Part shown: piece by piece, positions 24,176 through 33,001 of the stretch | How positions within the stretch are numbered: the stretch's first letter is position 1 | Layout of the letters: the number at the start of each line of letters is the position of its first letter | Source: Halioglobus sp. | GTDB taxonomy: Bacteria; Pseudomonadota; Gammaproteobacteria; Pseudomonadales; Halieaceae | DNA: 33,700 nucleotides | Reading direction: 5' to 3' | Assembly: GCA_013214285.1 (NCBI GenBank) | Contig: JABSPW010000021.1 | Span: 1 to 33,700 of the forward strand | Position numbers and translations under genes: made by a program | The notes under the pieces: model-generated | What the model was told of the DNA's origin: nothing | The model's database searches: none | Seen by the model: only the letters and a program-made list of their open reading frames with translations

Positions 24176-25212
24176 GATAGCAGTTGGATCCGGTTATCCC
24201 CAGGAGCAACGCGTCCTATCTCCCAGGCATCATGGCCCGCTGCTGCCAATATCGTCAGGGACTGAGACAAGTCCTCCGCTGCAATGCAGAGCACCATGCC
24301 CACGCCGCAATTGAAGGTACGATACATTTCTGCGCTAGTGACATTGCCCCGTGCCTGCAGCCAGTGGAAAATGTGGGGCCATTCCCAACTGCTGGTTTCA
24401 ATTTCCGCCTTACAACCATCCGGGAGAACCCGGGGCAGGTTTTCCAGCAGACCACCGCCTGTGATGTGTGACAGTGCCTTTACTTCTACGTCTGCAAACA
24501 GCGCTAACAGAGCTTTCACGTAGATCGTCGTGGGCGTTAACAGGCTTGTCCCCAGTGTGGTGTCACCCACGGTCTGCTGTAAGTCGGCGTTGCTGATTTG
24601 AAGTATTTTTCGGATCAGGGAGTAGCCGTTGGAGTGGGCTCCACTGCTGGCGATTCCGATGAGCAGGTCTCCAGCGGTAACGGTGGCGCCATCAATGATC
24701 TCGGATTTTTCCACTATCCCGACGCAGAACCCGGCCAGGTCGTAGTCCTTCCCCTGATACATGCCGGGCATCTCCGCTGTCTCCCCGCCGACCAGAGCAC
24801 AGCCGGCGAGTTCACAGCCTGCACCGATACCACTGACTACGGCGGCGGCAGTCTCCACATCGAGTGACCCGCTGGCGTAGTAATCCAGAAAAAACAGAGG
24901 CTCCGCACCCGCCACTACAAGGTCGTTCACGCACATGGCCACAAGATCAATGCCGACCGTATCGTGGACACCTAGTTCCATAGCCAATCGGAGTTTGGTG
25001 CCAACACCGTCGGTGCCGGAGACCAGGACCGGCTCGCGGTACCCCTTGGGGATCTCGCACAGAGCACCAAAACCGCCAAGACCGCTCAGTACCTCCGGCC
25101 GCGCAGTGCGGGCCGTGACCCCTTTTATGCGTTCGACCAGTGCATTGCCGGCGTCGATGTTTACCCCGGCATCCTGGTAGCTCAAGGAGGTATTGCCTGT
25201 GTTCTCGCTCAT
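24172..25212 (-). CDS. purM: Phosphoribosylformylglycinamidine cyclo-ligase
   Basis: A 346-aa AIR synthetase (E. coli PurM 345 aa), catalysing the fifth step of purine synthesis. It starts [20 protein letters not shown], with [38 protein letters not shown] and [14 protein letters not shown] being the ATP- and substrate-binding hallmarks. The open frame extends upstream to 25413, but that part overlaps the divergent gene and lacks family sequence, so I use ATG 25212. It is the first gene of purM-purN. I see no clear PurR operator upstream. Confidence 0.97.
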   Translation of the reverse strand: MSENTGNTSLSYQDAGVNIDAGNALVERIKGVTARTARPEVLSGLGGFGALCEIPKGYREPVLVSGTDGVGTKLRLAMELGVHDTVGIDLVAMCVNDLVVAGAEPLFFLDYYASGSLDVETAAAVVSGIGAGCELAGCALVGGETAEMPGMYQGKDYDLAGFCVGIVEKSEIIDGATVTAGDLLIGIASSGAHSNGYSLIRKILQISNADLQQTVGDTTLGTSLLTPTTIYVKALLALFADVEVKALSHITGGGLLENLPRVLPDGCKAEIETSSWEWPHIFHWLQARGNVTSAEMYRTFNCGVGMVLCIAAEDLSQSLTILAAAGHDAWEIGRVAPGDNRIQLLS

Positions 25213-25275
25213 GGCGCTGCATCCAGTCAGGGTGGGATGAAGAGAGTCGGAGTATACTAGCGTGCATGTTGTTAC

Positions 25276-25284
25276 TGCTACAAT
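25276..25284 (+). promoter_or_regulatory. Extended -10 promoter for the DUF2066-hda operon
   Basis: TGCTACAAT contains an extended -10 (TGnTACAAT) with no good -35 at the right spacing. The start would fall near 25291, 33 nt before the GTG at 25324, which supports that GTG over the ATG at 25309. Confidence 0.35.
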
Positions 25285-25323
25285 GCGACCTTGATTTTGG
25301 CATCTGAGATGAGAGGGGGGATT

Positions 25324-26373
25324 GTGGGGAGAAAAGGCGTTTTCCTGATAGCGCTCCTGTCTGTCCTGTTGCATGCTGGCACGGCCAGACCCGAGGTGGT
25401 GCAGGATTTGCATACGGCGACGGTACCCGTGGCGGACCAGAGCGCCAAAGCTCTTGCGGCAGCGTCACGCGACGCGCTGGCAGCGGTATTGGTAAAGGTA
25501 TCCGGATCCCGGCAGGTACTGGTCAGCGCCGAGATAAAGCAAGCACTATCTGGTGCCCGCGCTCAGGTCCAGCAATACGCTTATACCAGAGGGCGATCAC
25601 CTGCGAAAGAACTGATGGTCGATATCGAGTTCGACCGAAACTACATCTTGAATCTTATCCGCAGCGCAGGTTTGCCCCTATGGACGGCTAACCGTCCCGC
25701 GGTGCTGGCTTGGGTCATTGTGGATTCCGCGGATGGCAGGCAGTTCATTAATTGGGATAGCACGCCGGAGGAGGCACAACTGCTGGTTGATGAGTTTTCG
25801 CGGCGCGGCGTACCGGTTCAAATCCCGGTTTTTGACCTCGCTGATCTGGGGGCGCTGACGATGGAGTCGGCTTGGCGCCTGGACGCCAATGCCCTGAAGA
25901 GGGCCTCTACTCGTTACAACGTGCAGAATGTGCTCGCAGGTCGTCTGGCCAGACTCAGCAGCGGTGATGGGGCGGGTGATTGGAGCTATCTTTATGAGGG
26001 TGACCAAAGCAAGCGTTCGGCAACTGTGCCAGATCTAAAAGCATTTTTTCGCAACGGTGTGGAACTTGTGGCAGACAAAATGGCGGCTCGTTACGCCGTA
26101 TCGCCTAATGCGGAAAATAGTGGTGAGCTGCGTATGGTGGTTCTTGGGGTAACAAACTACGTCGACTACGCGAAAATCGTGGGGTTTTTGCAGAACCTTG
26201 AGCTGATAGAGCAAGCACAGGTCCAGCGGATTTGGGGGCAGCAAGTCGAATTGCGATTGCAGACTGCTGTGGATGCGGACCAGTTAGCGACTTTGATCGA
26301 ACTAAACGACCAACTTGCGCCGGTGTCTGTTGCGGAGACCGGGCCGCAGTTGACATACCAGTGGCGACAATAG
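25324..26373 (+). CDS. DUF2066 domain-containing exported protein
   Basis: A 349-aa protein (from GTG 25324) of the DUF2066 family. In gammaproteobacteria this family typically lies between purM and hda, as here. [20 protein letters not shown] (2-21) is a signal peptide. The mature part begins [17 protein letters not shown], and [15 protein letters not shown] is a family segment. No catalytic motif is visible. I chose GTG 25324 because AGAGGGGGG lies just before it and the signal peptide then has a short basic n-region; ATG 25309 and TTG 25291 are in-frame alternatives without good ribosome-binding sites. It overlaps hda by 13 bp. The function is unknown. Confidence 0.82.
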   Translation: MGRKGVFLIALLSVLLHAGTARPEVVQDLHTATVPVADQSAKALAAASRDALAAVLVKVSGSRQVLVSAEIKQALSGARAQVQQYAYTRGRSPAKELMVDIEFDRNYILNLIRSAGLPLWTANRPAVLAWVIVDSADGRQFINWDSTPEEAQLLVDEFSRRGVPVQIPVFDLADLGALTMESAWRLDANALKRASTRYNVQNVLAGRLARLSSGDGAGDWSYLYEGDQSKRSATVPDLKAFFRNGVELVADKMAARYAVSPNAENSGELRMVVLGVTNYVDYAKIVGFLQNLELIEQAQVQRIWGQQVELRLQTAVDADQLATLIELNDQLAPVSVAETGPQLTYQWRQ

Positions 26374-27092
26374 GACCAACGGGAGAGCAGGTTATCGACA
26401 GCGGACATCAGCAGCTGCCTCTGGCTGTGCGGTTGCGTGATGAGGCCACCTTCGGAAATTTCCTGCCAGTCGATCAAATCAAGCCGCTGTTAAACGCTCT
26501 GCAGCAGCAGTTGCAGCCGTCAGGTGAAGCGATTATCTACCTCTATGGATCATCCGGCACAGGCAAGTCGCACTTATTACAGGCGAATTGCCATGCGGAC
26601 TCTGCCCAAACCCTGTACCTACCCTTAGCCGAACTGGGGCAGTTTCCCCCTGGCGAAGTATTGCAAGGCCTTGCTGGCTTCGCCCGGCTTTGTCTGGATG
26701 ACGTGCAGACCGTGCTGACCGATGCCGGCTGGGAGCGGGCGCTGTTCAATCTGATAAATGGCGCCCTTCAGCAGGACTGTCGACTGGTAATCTCGGGAGA
26801 TGCAGCACCTAGGGTCCTCCATACCAAACTGGCAGATTTGCGATCCCGCCTTTCCGGTGCCATCGTTTTCCAGTTGTCTCCACTAGACGATGACGTTAAG
26901 GCTGCTATCCTGCGATTTCGAGCGGGGCGCCGGGGTATGAAGATGTCGCCAAGTGTTGCTAGCTATATTGTGAAGCGCGCGCCCCGTGCGATGGGACAAC
27001 TGCTCGGTGTACTCGATCAGCTCGACACGACCTCGTTGGTAGAGAAGCGCTCTCTCTCTGTGCCCTTTGTCAAAGCAGTAATGGGTTGGTAG
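26361..27092 (+). CDS. hda: DnaA regulatory inactivator Hda
   Basis: A 243-aa AAA+ protein related to DnaA domain III. Together with the DNA-loaded beta clamp, Hda stimulates DnaA-ATP hydrolysis and prevents re-initiation. The N-terminal clamp-binding motif appears as HQQLPLAVRL (about 16-25). Walker A is YGSSGTGKSHLL (about 62-73), and Walker B is LCLDDVQTV. The sensor/arginine-finger region includes LRSRLSGAIVFQLSPLDD. The frame is open upstream inside the DUF2066 gene. GTG 26361 is the best start, because it keeps the clamp motif near the N terminus; its ribosome-binding site is weak, consistent with translational coupling over a 13-bp overlap. No permease (perM) gene lies between, unlike some relatives. 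Confidence 0.9.
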   Translation: MATIGPTGEQVIDSGHQQLPLAVRLRDEATFGNFLPVDQIKPLLNALQQQLQPSGEAIIYLYGSSGTGKSHLLQANCHADSAQTLYLPLAELGQFPPGEVLQGLAGFARLCLDDVQTVLTDAGWERALFNLINGALQQDCRLVISGDAAPRVLHTKLADLRSRLSGAIVFQLSPLDDDVKAAILRFRAGRRGMKMSPSVASYIVKRAPRAMGQLLGVLDQLDTTSLVEKRSLSVPFVKAVMGW

Positions 27093-27118
27093 ATATTGCA
27101 CGCGCACTAAACGCGGGC

Positions 27119-27889
27119 TCAGCATAGCGTGAATCGGTCAGCGTCGACGTGGCACGGAAAACGTTCGCGATAGTCGTGCAGCGCACTGCTGTCAAAAACG
27201 ACCTGGTAGATGCCAGGAGCAGCCTGAGCATCTACCAGAATCTCGCCCTCAGCTGTTAAGGCAAGACTGTCGCCACTGTATTGCAGGCCATTGGCGTCGG
27301 CGCCGACTCGATTGACGCCGACAACACAGGCCTGATTTTCGATGGCCCGTGCAATGAGCAACTGGCGCCAGTGCTTGCGGCGCACTGCAGGCCAGTTAGC
27401 GACGTAAAGTAATAAGTCATAATCACCCTGGTTACGACTGAATACCGGGAAGCGTAGGTCGTAACAGACCTGCAGATTGATTCGCCAGTCACGCCACGGG
27501 ACGATGACCCGATTCTCCCCAGCGGCATAGCGTTTGTGTTCACCGGCCATGCGAAACAGGTGACGTTTGTCATAGTAGTCTACGCCTGACGGTGTGGCGA
27601 ATAGCATTCGGTTATAGACGGCTTCATGCTGCTTGACGGCAATGCTTCCGGTAATGGCGCAGTCCTTTTGTCTTGCCACGTCCAGCAGCCATTGCACCGT
27701 GGCGCCTGATGGTGACTCCGCGTTGCTCAACGCGTTCATGGAAAAGCCTGTGGTAAACATTTCCGGCAAGACGATGAGATCTGTGGCGCCTTGCATTTGT
27801 CCCAGCGATGCCTCGATGAGGCGCCGATTTTGCGCTGGCTCCTCCCAGACCAGCTCGCACTGTACGAGAGTGACTATTAAATTCTGCAT
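27119..27889 (-). CDS. Omega-amidase (YafV-like nitrilase superfamily)
   Basis: A 256-aa carbon-nitrogen hydrolase. The Glu-Lys-Cys triad is E43 (VLPEMFTTGFSM), K108 (YDKRHLF) and C142 (LQVCYDLRFPVF), the last two in the YafV/Nit2-like wording. Such enzymes hydrolyse alpha-ketoglutaramate or ketosuccinamate to the keto acid plus ammonia, making glutamine-linked transamination irreversible. It overlaps the upstream aminotransferase gene by 13 bp on the same strand, a direct pairing of the two pathway enzymes. The start is ATG at 27889, inside the aminotransferase's last codons. Confidence 0.9.
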   Translation of the reverse strand: MQNLIVTLVQCELVWEEPAQNRRLIEASLGQMQGATDLIVLPEMFTTGFSMNALSNAESPSGATVQWLLDVARQKDCAITGSIAVKQHEAVYNRMLFATPSGVDYYDKRHLFRMAGEHKRYAAGENRVIVPWRDWRINLQVCYDLRFPVFSRNQGDYDLLLYVANWPAVRRKHWRQLLIARAIENQACVVGVNRVGADANGLQYSGDSLALTAEGEILVDAQAAPGIYQVVFDSSALHDYRERFPCHVDADRFTLC

Positions 27890-29019
27890 AGGCGCTCCGT
27901 GGCATTCAGCAGTACCGTATCACTCTTGGCAAAACAGAACCTAAGGTAGTGCTGCTGGGGTGGGTGCTGGTAGAAAACTGAAATAGGTATTGCCGCCACA
28001 CCGTGCTCACGCGTCCAGTTCTTGGCAAGTTGCGTATCTGCTGCGCTAGACAGGGCACTATAGTCGAGCAGCTGGAAGTAGGTGCCCGGGCTGGGCGTGA
28101 ATTTGAACCTGGATGCTTTGAGTGCGCTGCAGAACAAGTCGCGTTTGCGCTGGTAAAAAGCGGATAGTGTTGCAGGATAGTTTGGCTCCGCCGCCATGAA
28201 GTCTGCAATGGCCATCTGCACCGGGGTATTGGCAACAAAACAGACGAACTGGTGAACCTTGCGTAACTCCGTCGTGAGGGCGGGCGGTGCGACACAGTAG
28301 CCTGTTTTCCAACCTGTCACGCTGAAGGTTTTGCCGAAAGAAAACATGACAAAACTGCGCTGGCGCAGGGCAGGGTATTGCAGGACGCTGTGATGATCCC
28401 TGTTATCGAAGACGAGGTGTTCATACACTTCATCGCTGACGACGTGCAAGTTGTGCCTTTCGACCAGTGATTCCAGGTGCTCAAGATCCGCACTTTCCAG
28501 GGCGGCGCCACTTGGATTGTGAGGGGAATTGATTATCACCATGCGAGTCCGTGGTGTGATGACGTCCTCAACGCGCTGCCAATCGATAGCGAAATCTTGC
28601 ACTGTCAGGGGGATGTGGATAGTTCGACCCCCTGCGAGGGTGATTGCTGGTTCATAGCTGTCGTAACAGGGGTCAAACACAAGGACTTCATCTCCCTGAC
28701 TCACGCTGGCCATTACCGCACAAAAGATCCCCTCTGTCGCCCCCGGGACTACTGTAATCTCTCCGTCTGGATCGCAATCTACCTCGCGATAGCGTTGAAG
28801 ATGCGCCGCGATCTGCTGACGCAGATCAACGACTCCCGCCATCGGTGCGTACTGGTTGTGGCCCGCCTTGACGTGTCGCATCATCGCCTCCAGCAGTGCC
28901 GGGGGCGCCCCGAAATCGGGAAAACCTTGTGACAGATTCAGTGCCTGGTGCTCTGATGCCAATGCCGACATTTGAGAAAAAATAGTGGTACCCGTTGTGG
29001 GCAGTTTACTGTCAATCAT
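27877..29019 (-). CDS. PLP-dependent aminotransferase (MtnE/YbdL-like methionine aminotransferase)
   Basis: A 380-aa class I/II aminotransferase. It begins with TTIFSQMSALASEHQALNLS followed by QGFPDFGAP, typical of the YbdL/KAT group. INSPHNPSG (163-171) and SDEVYEHLVFD bind the cofactor. K230 in SFGKTFSVTGWK is the Schiff-base lysine. The group uses methionine, glutamine or aromatic amino acids with 2-oxo acids, including KMTB in methionine salvage. It is followed with a 13-bp overlap by an omega-amidase gene, which supports a glutamine-transaminase role. The SDR gene lies 20 bp upstream on the same strand. The exact substrate is inferred. Confidence 0.92.
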   Translation of the reverse strand: MIDSKLPTTGTTIFSQMSALASEHQALNLSQGFPDFGAPPALLEAMMRHVKAGHNQYAPMAGVVDLRQQIAAHLQRYREVDCDPDGEITVVPGATEGIFCAVMASVSQGDEVLVFDPCYDSYEPAITLAGGRTIHIPLTVQDFAIDWQRVEDVITPRTRMVIINSPHNPSGAALESADLEHLESLVERHNLHVVSDEVYEHLVFDNRDHHSVLQYPALRQRSFVMFSFGKTFSVTGWKTGYCVAPPALTTELRKVHQFVCFVANTPVQMAIADFMAAEPNYPATLSAFYQRKRDLFCSALKASRFKFTPSPGTYFQLLDYSALSSAADTQLAKNWTREHGVAAIPISVFYQHPPQQHYLRFCFAKSDTVLLNATERLCRI

Positions 29020-29039
29020 CGCGTCTGCCGCGTGATGTT

Positions 29040-29741
29040 TTAATGTGTTTTCTGACCGAGGTTGCCATGGAGTACTGCGCCGTTTATGATCGGGTTATGA
29101 TGCGCCCAGCGAATCATTTCCGCAATTTCACCCGGTTTGATCAGGCGCCCGAAACTGTTCACACCGGCGATATCGGCTTCGACTTTCGGATCTGTGCCAA
29201 TGTGCTTCCGCAACATCTCCGTATCGGTGAACCCTGGGCAAATTAGCGCCGTGTGAATTTTCCTGCCCATCAGATCCTGGCATGTCGCGCGCATCATGCC
29301 CAGTTGAGCGTGCTTGCTGACCACATAGGAGAAAGTGCCCGGTACGGCTTTCTCGGAAAGTGTGGATCCGACGTAGATGACGCTGGATGCATTGGGCATC
29401 AGCGGAATCAAGCGCTGATTCAGGCTATTGATACCTATGACGTTAGTTTGCATGACTTCTACCAGGCTCTCGCTAGAGCAATCGTCGACACTGTCCTTAC
29501 GCATTTGGGCGGCGTTGTGCACTAGGGCTACCTGCGCGCAGTTCTGCAAGGCGGACTCTAGCGTATCGCAGCTGCGCCCGATAGATGCCTCGCTGGTGAT
29601 ATCGCAGGCGATGCTGTGCACGCCTGCAACTGGACATTCGCGGCGTGCTAGGCAGAACACGGTGAACCCCTCATCCAGGAAAACCTGTGCTGTTGCACTG
29701 CCGATACCCACGCTGGCGCCAGTGATTATCGCTATTTTCAT
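29040..29741 (-). CDS. Short-chain dehydrogenase/reductase
   Basis: A 233-aa classical SDR. TGASVGIG (7-14) is the nucleotide-binding TGxxxGIG, VHNAAQ (about 74-79) replaces the usual NNAG, and the catalytic S126, Y139 and K143 are in GSTLSEKAVPGTFSYVVSKHA. PGFTDTEM follows. All catalytic residues are present, so it should be an NAD(P)H-dependent oxidoreductase. It is the first gene of a run with the aminotransferase (20-bp gap) and omega-amidase, and is divergent from the PTPS-fold gene with about 100 bp between. Because eukaryotic sepiapterin reductase is also an SDR that follows PTPS, a pterin substrate is possible but unproven. Confidence 0.9.
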   Translation of the reverse strand: MKIAIITGASVGIGSATAQVFLDEGFTVFCLARRECPVAGVHSIACDITSEASIGRSCDTLESALQNCAQVALVHNAAQMRKDSVDDCSSESLVEVMQTNVIGINSLNQRLIPLMPNASSVIYVGSTLSEKAVPGTFSYVVSKHAQLGMMRATCQDLMGRKIHTALICPGFTDTEMLRKHIGTDPKVEADIAGVNSFGRLIKPGEIAEMIRWAHHNPIINGAVLHGNLGQKTH

Positions 29742-29843
29742 GCCGTATTCCTTGATCTACCTGTATGCAGGCGCTTTTCGCGCTGTTAGAGGCTCCGCCA
29801 TTTCATCGGTGACGTCAAGATGTGGCTCCGCTAAACTACGGTG

Positions 29844-30326
29844 ATGGACGAAATGACAACGCTTTATATCGATAAAGAGCGCCACAAGTTCTCGGTGGCC
29901 CACTTCACTATCTTTTCTGCGACCGAGCGGGAGCGTTTGCACGGGCACAACTATTCCGTCTCCGCGAAGATTGTTGCGCCCATGGGTGCTAATGGGTTCT
30001 CAGCCGATTACAACGTGTACAAGTCGAGGCTTGCTAAACTCTGCGATAGTCTGGATGAATATATGGTTCTCCCGGGGAAGTCACCCTACCTCGAGATCGA
30101 CAAATCAGGTGACAGTTACCGTGTCAAGCACGGCGGTGACGAAATGTTCTTCTTGCAGGGTGATACCCTGGTATTACCCATTCGCAACGTCACCGTGGAA
30201 GAATTTTCCCGGTATTTGCTAGACCTGCTGCTGAAGGACAGCATGGAGGAGGACTTGAGGGAGGTTGAACTGTGTATTGCCTCCGGTCCGGGACAGAGGG
30301 GTTGTGCTATTTGGCGGGCATCGTGA
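29844..30326 (+). CDS. PTPS/QueD-fold protein with altered catalytic residues
   Basis: A 160-aa 6-pyruvoyl-tetrahydropterin synthase-fold protein. The zinc ligands are present: H20 (FSVAHF), H34 and H36 (LHGHNY). The catalytic Cys, normally four residues before the HGH His (CGRLHGH in E. coli QueD), is Arg30 (ERERLHGH). In the usual 'LDH' block, the Asp is kept (D71) but the catalytic His is Glu72 (LDEYM). An extra ~25 residues (about 85-110) precede NVTVEEFSRYLL. The C-terminal Glu that anchors pterins is not obvious. It is therefore unlikely to be QueD or a typical PTPS. GTG 29841 is an alternative start. TAAACT at 29832-29837 lies so close upstream that the mRNA could be leaderless. Confidence 0.75.
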   Translation: MDEMTTLYIDKERHKFSVAHFTIFSATERERLHGHNYSVSAKIVAPMGANGFSADYNVYKSRLAKLCDSLDEYMVLPGKSPYLEIDKSGDSYRVKHGGDEMFFLQGDTLVLPIRNVTVEEFSRYLLDLLLKDSMEEDLREVELCIASGPGQRGCAIWRAS

Positions 30327-30358
30327 TGATCTGCACGATAGTGTGTGAGTCACGAAGA

Positions 30359-32392
30359 CTAGGTGCTGATGCCGCTGTGTCTTAGCAGGGGTTCGATACT
30401 GGGTTCGCGTCCGCGGAACGCGACGAATAATGCCATAGGCTCTTTCGACCCGCCCGTCTCCAGAATGCCAGACCTGAAGGCCGTCCCTGTTGCAGGGTTA
30501 AAGATACCTTCTTCTTCAAAGCGTGAAAAGGCATCTGCTGACAGTACTTCTGCCCACTTGTAACTGTAATAACCCGCCGCATAGCCGCCAGCGAAGATAT
30601 GTGAGAAGGCGTTCTGGAAACGGTTGAAGTCGGGCACATTGACGACCGCTACAGATCGTCGCACATCGTCCAGAATCTCCTGCACCGTTTCGCTGCCTTT
30701 GCCGCTCCACTCCCTGTGGAGACGAAAGTCGAATAAAGCAAACTCCAGTTGTCTCACCATAGCCATACCCGATTGGAAATTGCGTGCCGCAAGCAGTCTG
30801 TCCAATAATGTCTGTGGTAGTGCCTCCCCCGTTTCGTAATGTCCTGAGATAAAAGATAGGGCCTCCGGTTGCCAGCACCAGTTTTCCAGGAACTGACTGG
30901 GCAATTCAACCGCGTCCCAGGCTACGCCGTTGATACCGGAAACCGCCGCGACCGTTTGGCGCGTCAACATATGATGTAAGCCGTGACCGAATTCGTGAAA
31001 TAGTGTAGTGAGCTCGTTGTGGGTCAGTAGTGCATCATTGTCGCCCACCGGGGGTGTAAAGTTACACACCAAATAAGCTACTGGAAGCTGTAAACCCTCA
31101 TCGTTTTCGCGTCGAACACGGCAGTCATCCATCCAGGCACCACCGCGTTTGTGTGCCCGTGCAAACAGGTCAAGGTAAAAATGCGCAATCACCTCTTGGT
31201 CCTGCAATACTTCGAATAGCCTTGTATCGGCGTGATAGTGATCGAAATCATCCACTTCGCGAATCTCGATACTATACAAGCGCTGCACGACTTCGAATAA
31301 CCCGAGCAGAGCTCGCTGCACCGGAAGATAGGGGCGAATGTCCTCCTGCGAGATCTCGTAACGCTTCTCGCGCAGCTTTTCGCTGTAGTAGTTGACGTCC
31401 CAGGCCTGCAGTGTCGTGAGTCCGCTTTCTGCCTGCGCGAACGCCTGCAGTTCTCGCCACTCCTCTCTCGCTTGGGGTAGTGACTGCCGGGCGAGCTGTT
31501 GGAGGAAGTCCATGACGTGATCGGCACTTTCTGCCATCTTGGTTGCCAGTGATAGATCGGCATAGTTATCGAAGCCGAGTAGCGCAGCCAGCTCGCTGCG
31601 CAACTGCAGCGTTTCCTCGATCAACTTGGAGTTATCCCACATGCCCGCATGGGGGCCGACTGCTGATGCGCGGGTACAGTGTGCGGTGTAGACCTCCTCG
31701 CGTAGGGTCCGGTTGTCACAATAGTTAAGAATTGGATTAATGGAGGGGAATTCAAGATTGATCAAATAGCCCTCCATAGCGGCGTCTTTGGCTGCCTGTC
31801 TAGCGCTGGCTACCGCGGTATCAGGCAGACCTTGCAGGTCTTCTACAGATACTTGTCGTGACCAGGCATTGGTAGCATCGAGAACGTTTTCGCCGAATTT
31901 ACTGCCCAGATCCGAAAGTCTCTGGCGCAGCTCAGCGTAGTGTTTTTTTCTCTCCGGCGGGAGGTTTACTCCGGCTAGTCTGAAGTCGCGCAGTGCGTGA
32001 TCGATAGCAGTGCGCGCACCGCAGGGCAATGTTTCAAAGCTCGGGGTGTTGGCGATCTGCTGGTACGCGCGGTACAGTTGCTCGTGCTGGCCTATCCAGG
32101 TGCCGTATGCTGACAACAGCGGCAGGCAGGTATTATACGCCTCGCGCAATGCGTCATTGTTGCAAACGCTGTTTAAGTGGGATATCGGTGACCATGCCTG
32201 GGCGAGCTGGTCATCTAGCGTCTCGATGACGTTTAGCAGGCCTTCCCATGTGTAGTTGGTGCTATCTGCCAACAGTTCCTCGATGCGCCTTTTGTTGCGC
32301 TCGATGAGATGCCGTATCGCGGGCTCAGCCTGCTGGGGTTCGATACGAGAGAAAGGTGGCAGAGAATGTGGTTCCAGCAGAGGGTTATTCAT
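30359..32392 (-). CDS. prlC: Oligopeptidase A (M3 metallopeptidase)
   Basis: A 677-aa cytoplasmic zinc endopeptidase that degrades short peptides, including cleaved signal peptides. The zinc motif is HEFGHGLHHML (H466, E467, H470), with the third ligand region in WDAVELPSQ (E496). The length and overall wording, from LEPHSLPPFSRI to the C-terminal GILETGGSKEPMALFVAFRGREP, match OpdA/PrlC. It is convergent with the PTPS-fold gene (32-bp gap) and lies 75 bp downstream of thpR on the same strand. Confidence 0.97.
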   Translation of the reverse strand: MNNPLLEPHSLPPFSRIEPQQAEPAIRHLIERNKRRIEELLADSTNYTWEGLLNVIETLDDQLAQAWSPISHLNSVCNNDALREAYNTCLPLLSAYGTWIGQHEQLYRAYQQIANTPSFETLPCGARTAIDHALRDFRLAGVNLPPERKKHYAELRQRLSDLGSKFGENVLDATNAWSRQVSVEDLQGLPDTAVASARQAAKDAAMEGYLINLEFPSINPILNYCDNRTLREEVYTAHCTRASAVGPHAGMWDNSKLIEETLQLRSELAALLGFDNYADLSLATKMAESADHVMDFLQQLARQSLPQAREEWRELQAFAQAESGLTTLQAWDVNYYSEKLREKRYEISQEDIRPYLPVQRALLGLFEVVQRLYSIEIREVDDFDHYHADTRLFEVLQDQEVIAHFYLDLFARAHKRGGAWMDDCRVRRENDEGLQLPVAYLVCNFTPPVGDNDALLTHNELTTLFHEFGHGLHHMLTRQTVAAVSGINGVAWDAVELPSQFLENWCWQPEALSFISGHYETGEALPQTLLDRLLAARNFQSGMAMVRQLEFALFDFRLHREWSGKGSETVQEILDDVRRSVAVVNVPDFNRFQNAFSHIFAGGYAAGYYSYKWAEVLSADAFSRFEEEGIFNPATGTAFRSGILETGGSKEPMALFVAFRGREPSIEPLLRHSGIST

Positions 32393-32467
32393 TTGGCGAG
32401 ATCCCGGGTCTATGATGTTGCGCGATTCTAACCGATTCCGGTGTGCCGCCCCATGCAGTTAGAGACT

Positions 32468-33001
32468 TTAGCTCGGCGCCGGCAGTGGCCAGGTTTGCAG
32501 GGGTCGGTAGCTGATACCCTGCCGTGCCTGGCGCGACTCAAACAGGGTGCAGTTGCAGTAAGGCATTTCAATGTCGGGACCGAGCGCAGGCTGGGGTGGG
32601 GGCAGCCTGCAACGGCGGTAGAGTGTGATATGGGGTACGAAGGGATTGCGGTCCCGTTTGCCACCCACCGAACCGGCGAGGCTGCCGAGTTTTCGGGCCA
32701 GTGCCGTCAGTTGGTCTGGCCAGTTGCTGGGCCCCAGCCAGTAGAGGCGCGGTCGGGGCCAGTAACCTGTGCGGTCCAGTCGGAGAGTAGTACTGGCCAT
32801 CGCGTGGCCCGGTAGCCAGGTGTCTACTGTCCCGCAGAGGCGATCAACAGACGGGGCTGGCAGCTCACCGATAAACGCCAGTGTGATATGGAAATTTGCC
32901 GGCGGTACGGGGCGACCGTCAAAGACCCGTTGGCGATCGCGCCAGTCGGCAATGGCCAGTGTGGTAGTAGTGTCCAGTTCAAGGCCAAAAAATATGCGCA
33001 T
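32468..33001 (-). CDS. thpR: RNA 2',3'-cyclic phosphodiesterase
   Basis: A 177-aa member of the 2H phosphoesterase (LigT/ThpR) family. The two HxT motifs are FHITLAF (H38, T40) and PHITLYR (H124, T126), which form the active site and open 2',3'-cyclic phosphate ends of RNA. The N-terminal MRIFFGLEL is typical. The start codon shares a base with the helicase gene's stop (TGATG at 32999-33003), so its translation is probably coupled to the helicase. Confidence 0.94.
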   Translation of the reverse strand: MRIFFGLELDTTTTLAIADWRDRQRVFDGRPVPPANFHITLAFIGELPAPSVDRLCGTVDTWLPGHAMASTTLRLDRTGYWPRPRLYWLGPSNWPDQLTALARKLGSLAGSVGGKRDRNPFVPHITLYRRCRLPPPQPALGPDIEMPYCNCTLFESRQARQGISYRPLQTWPLPAPS

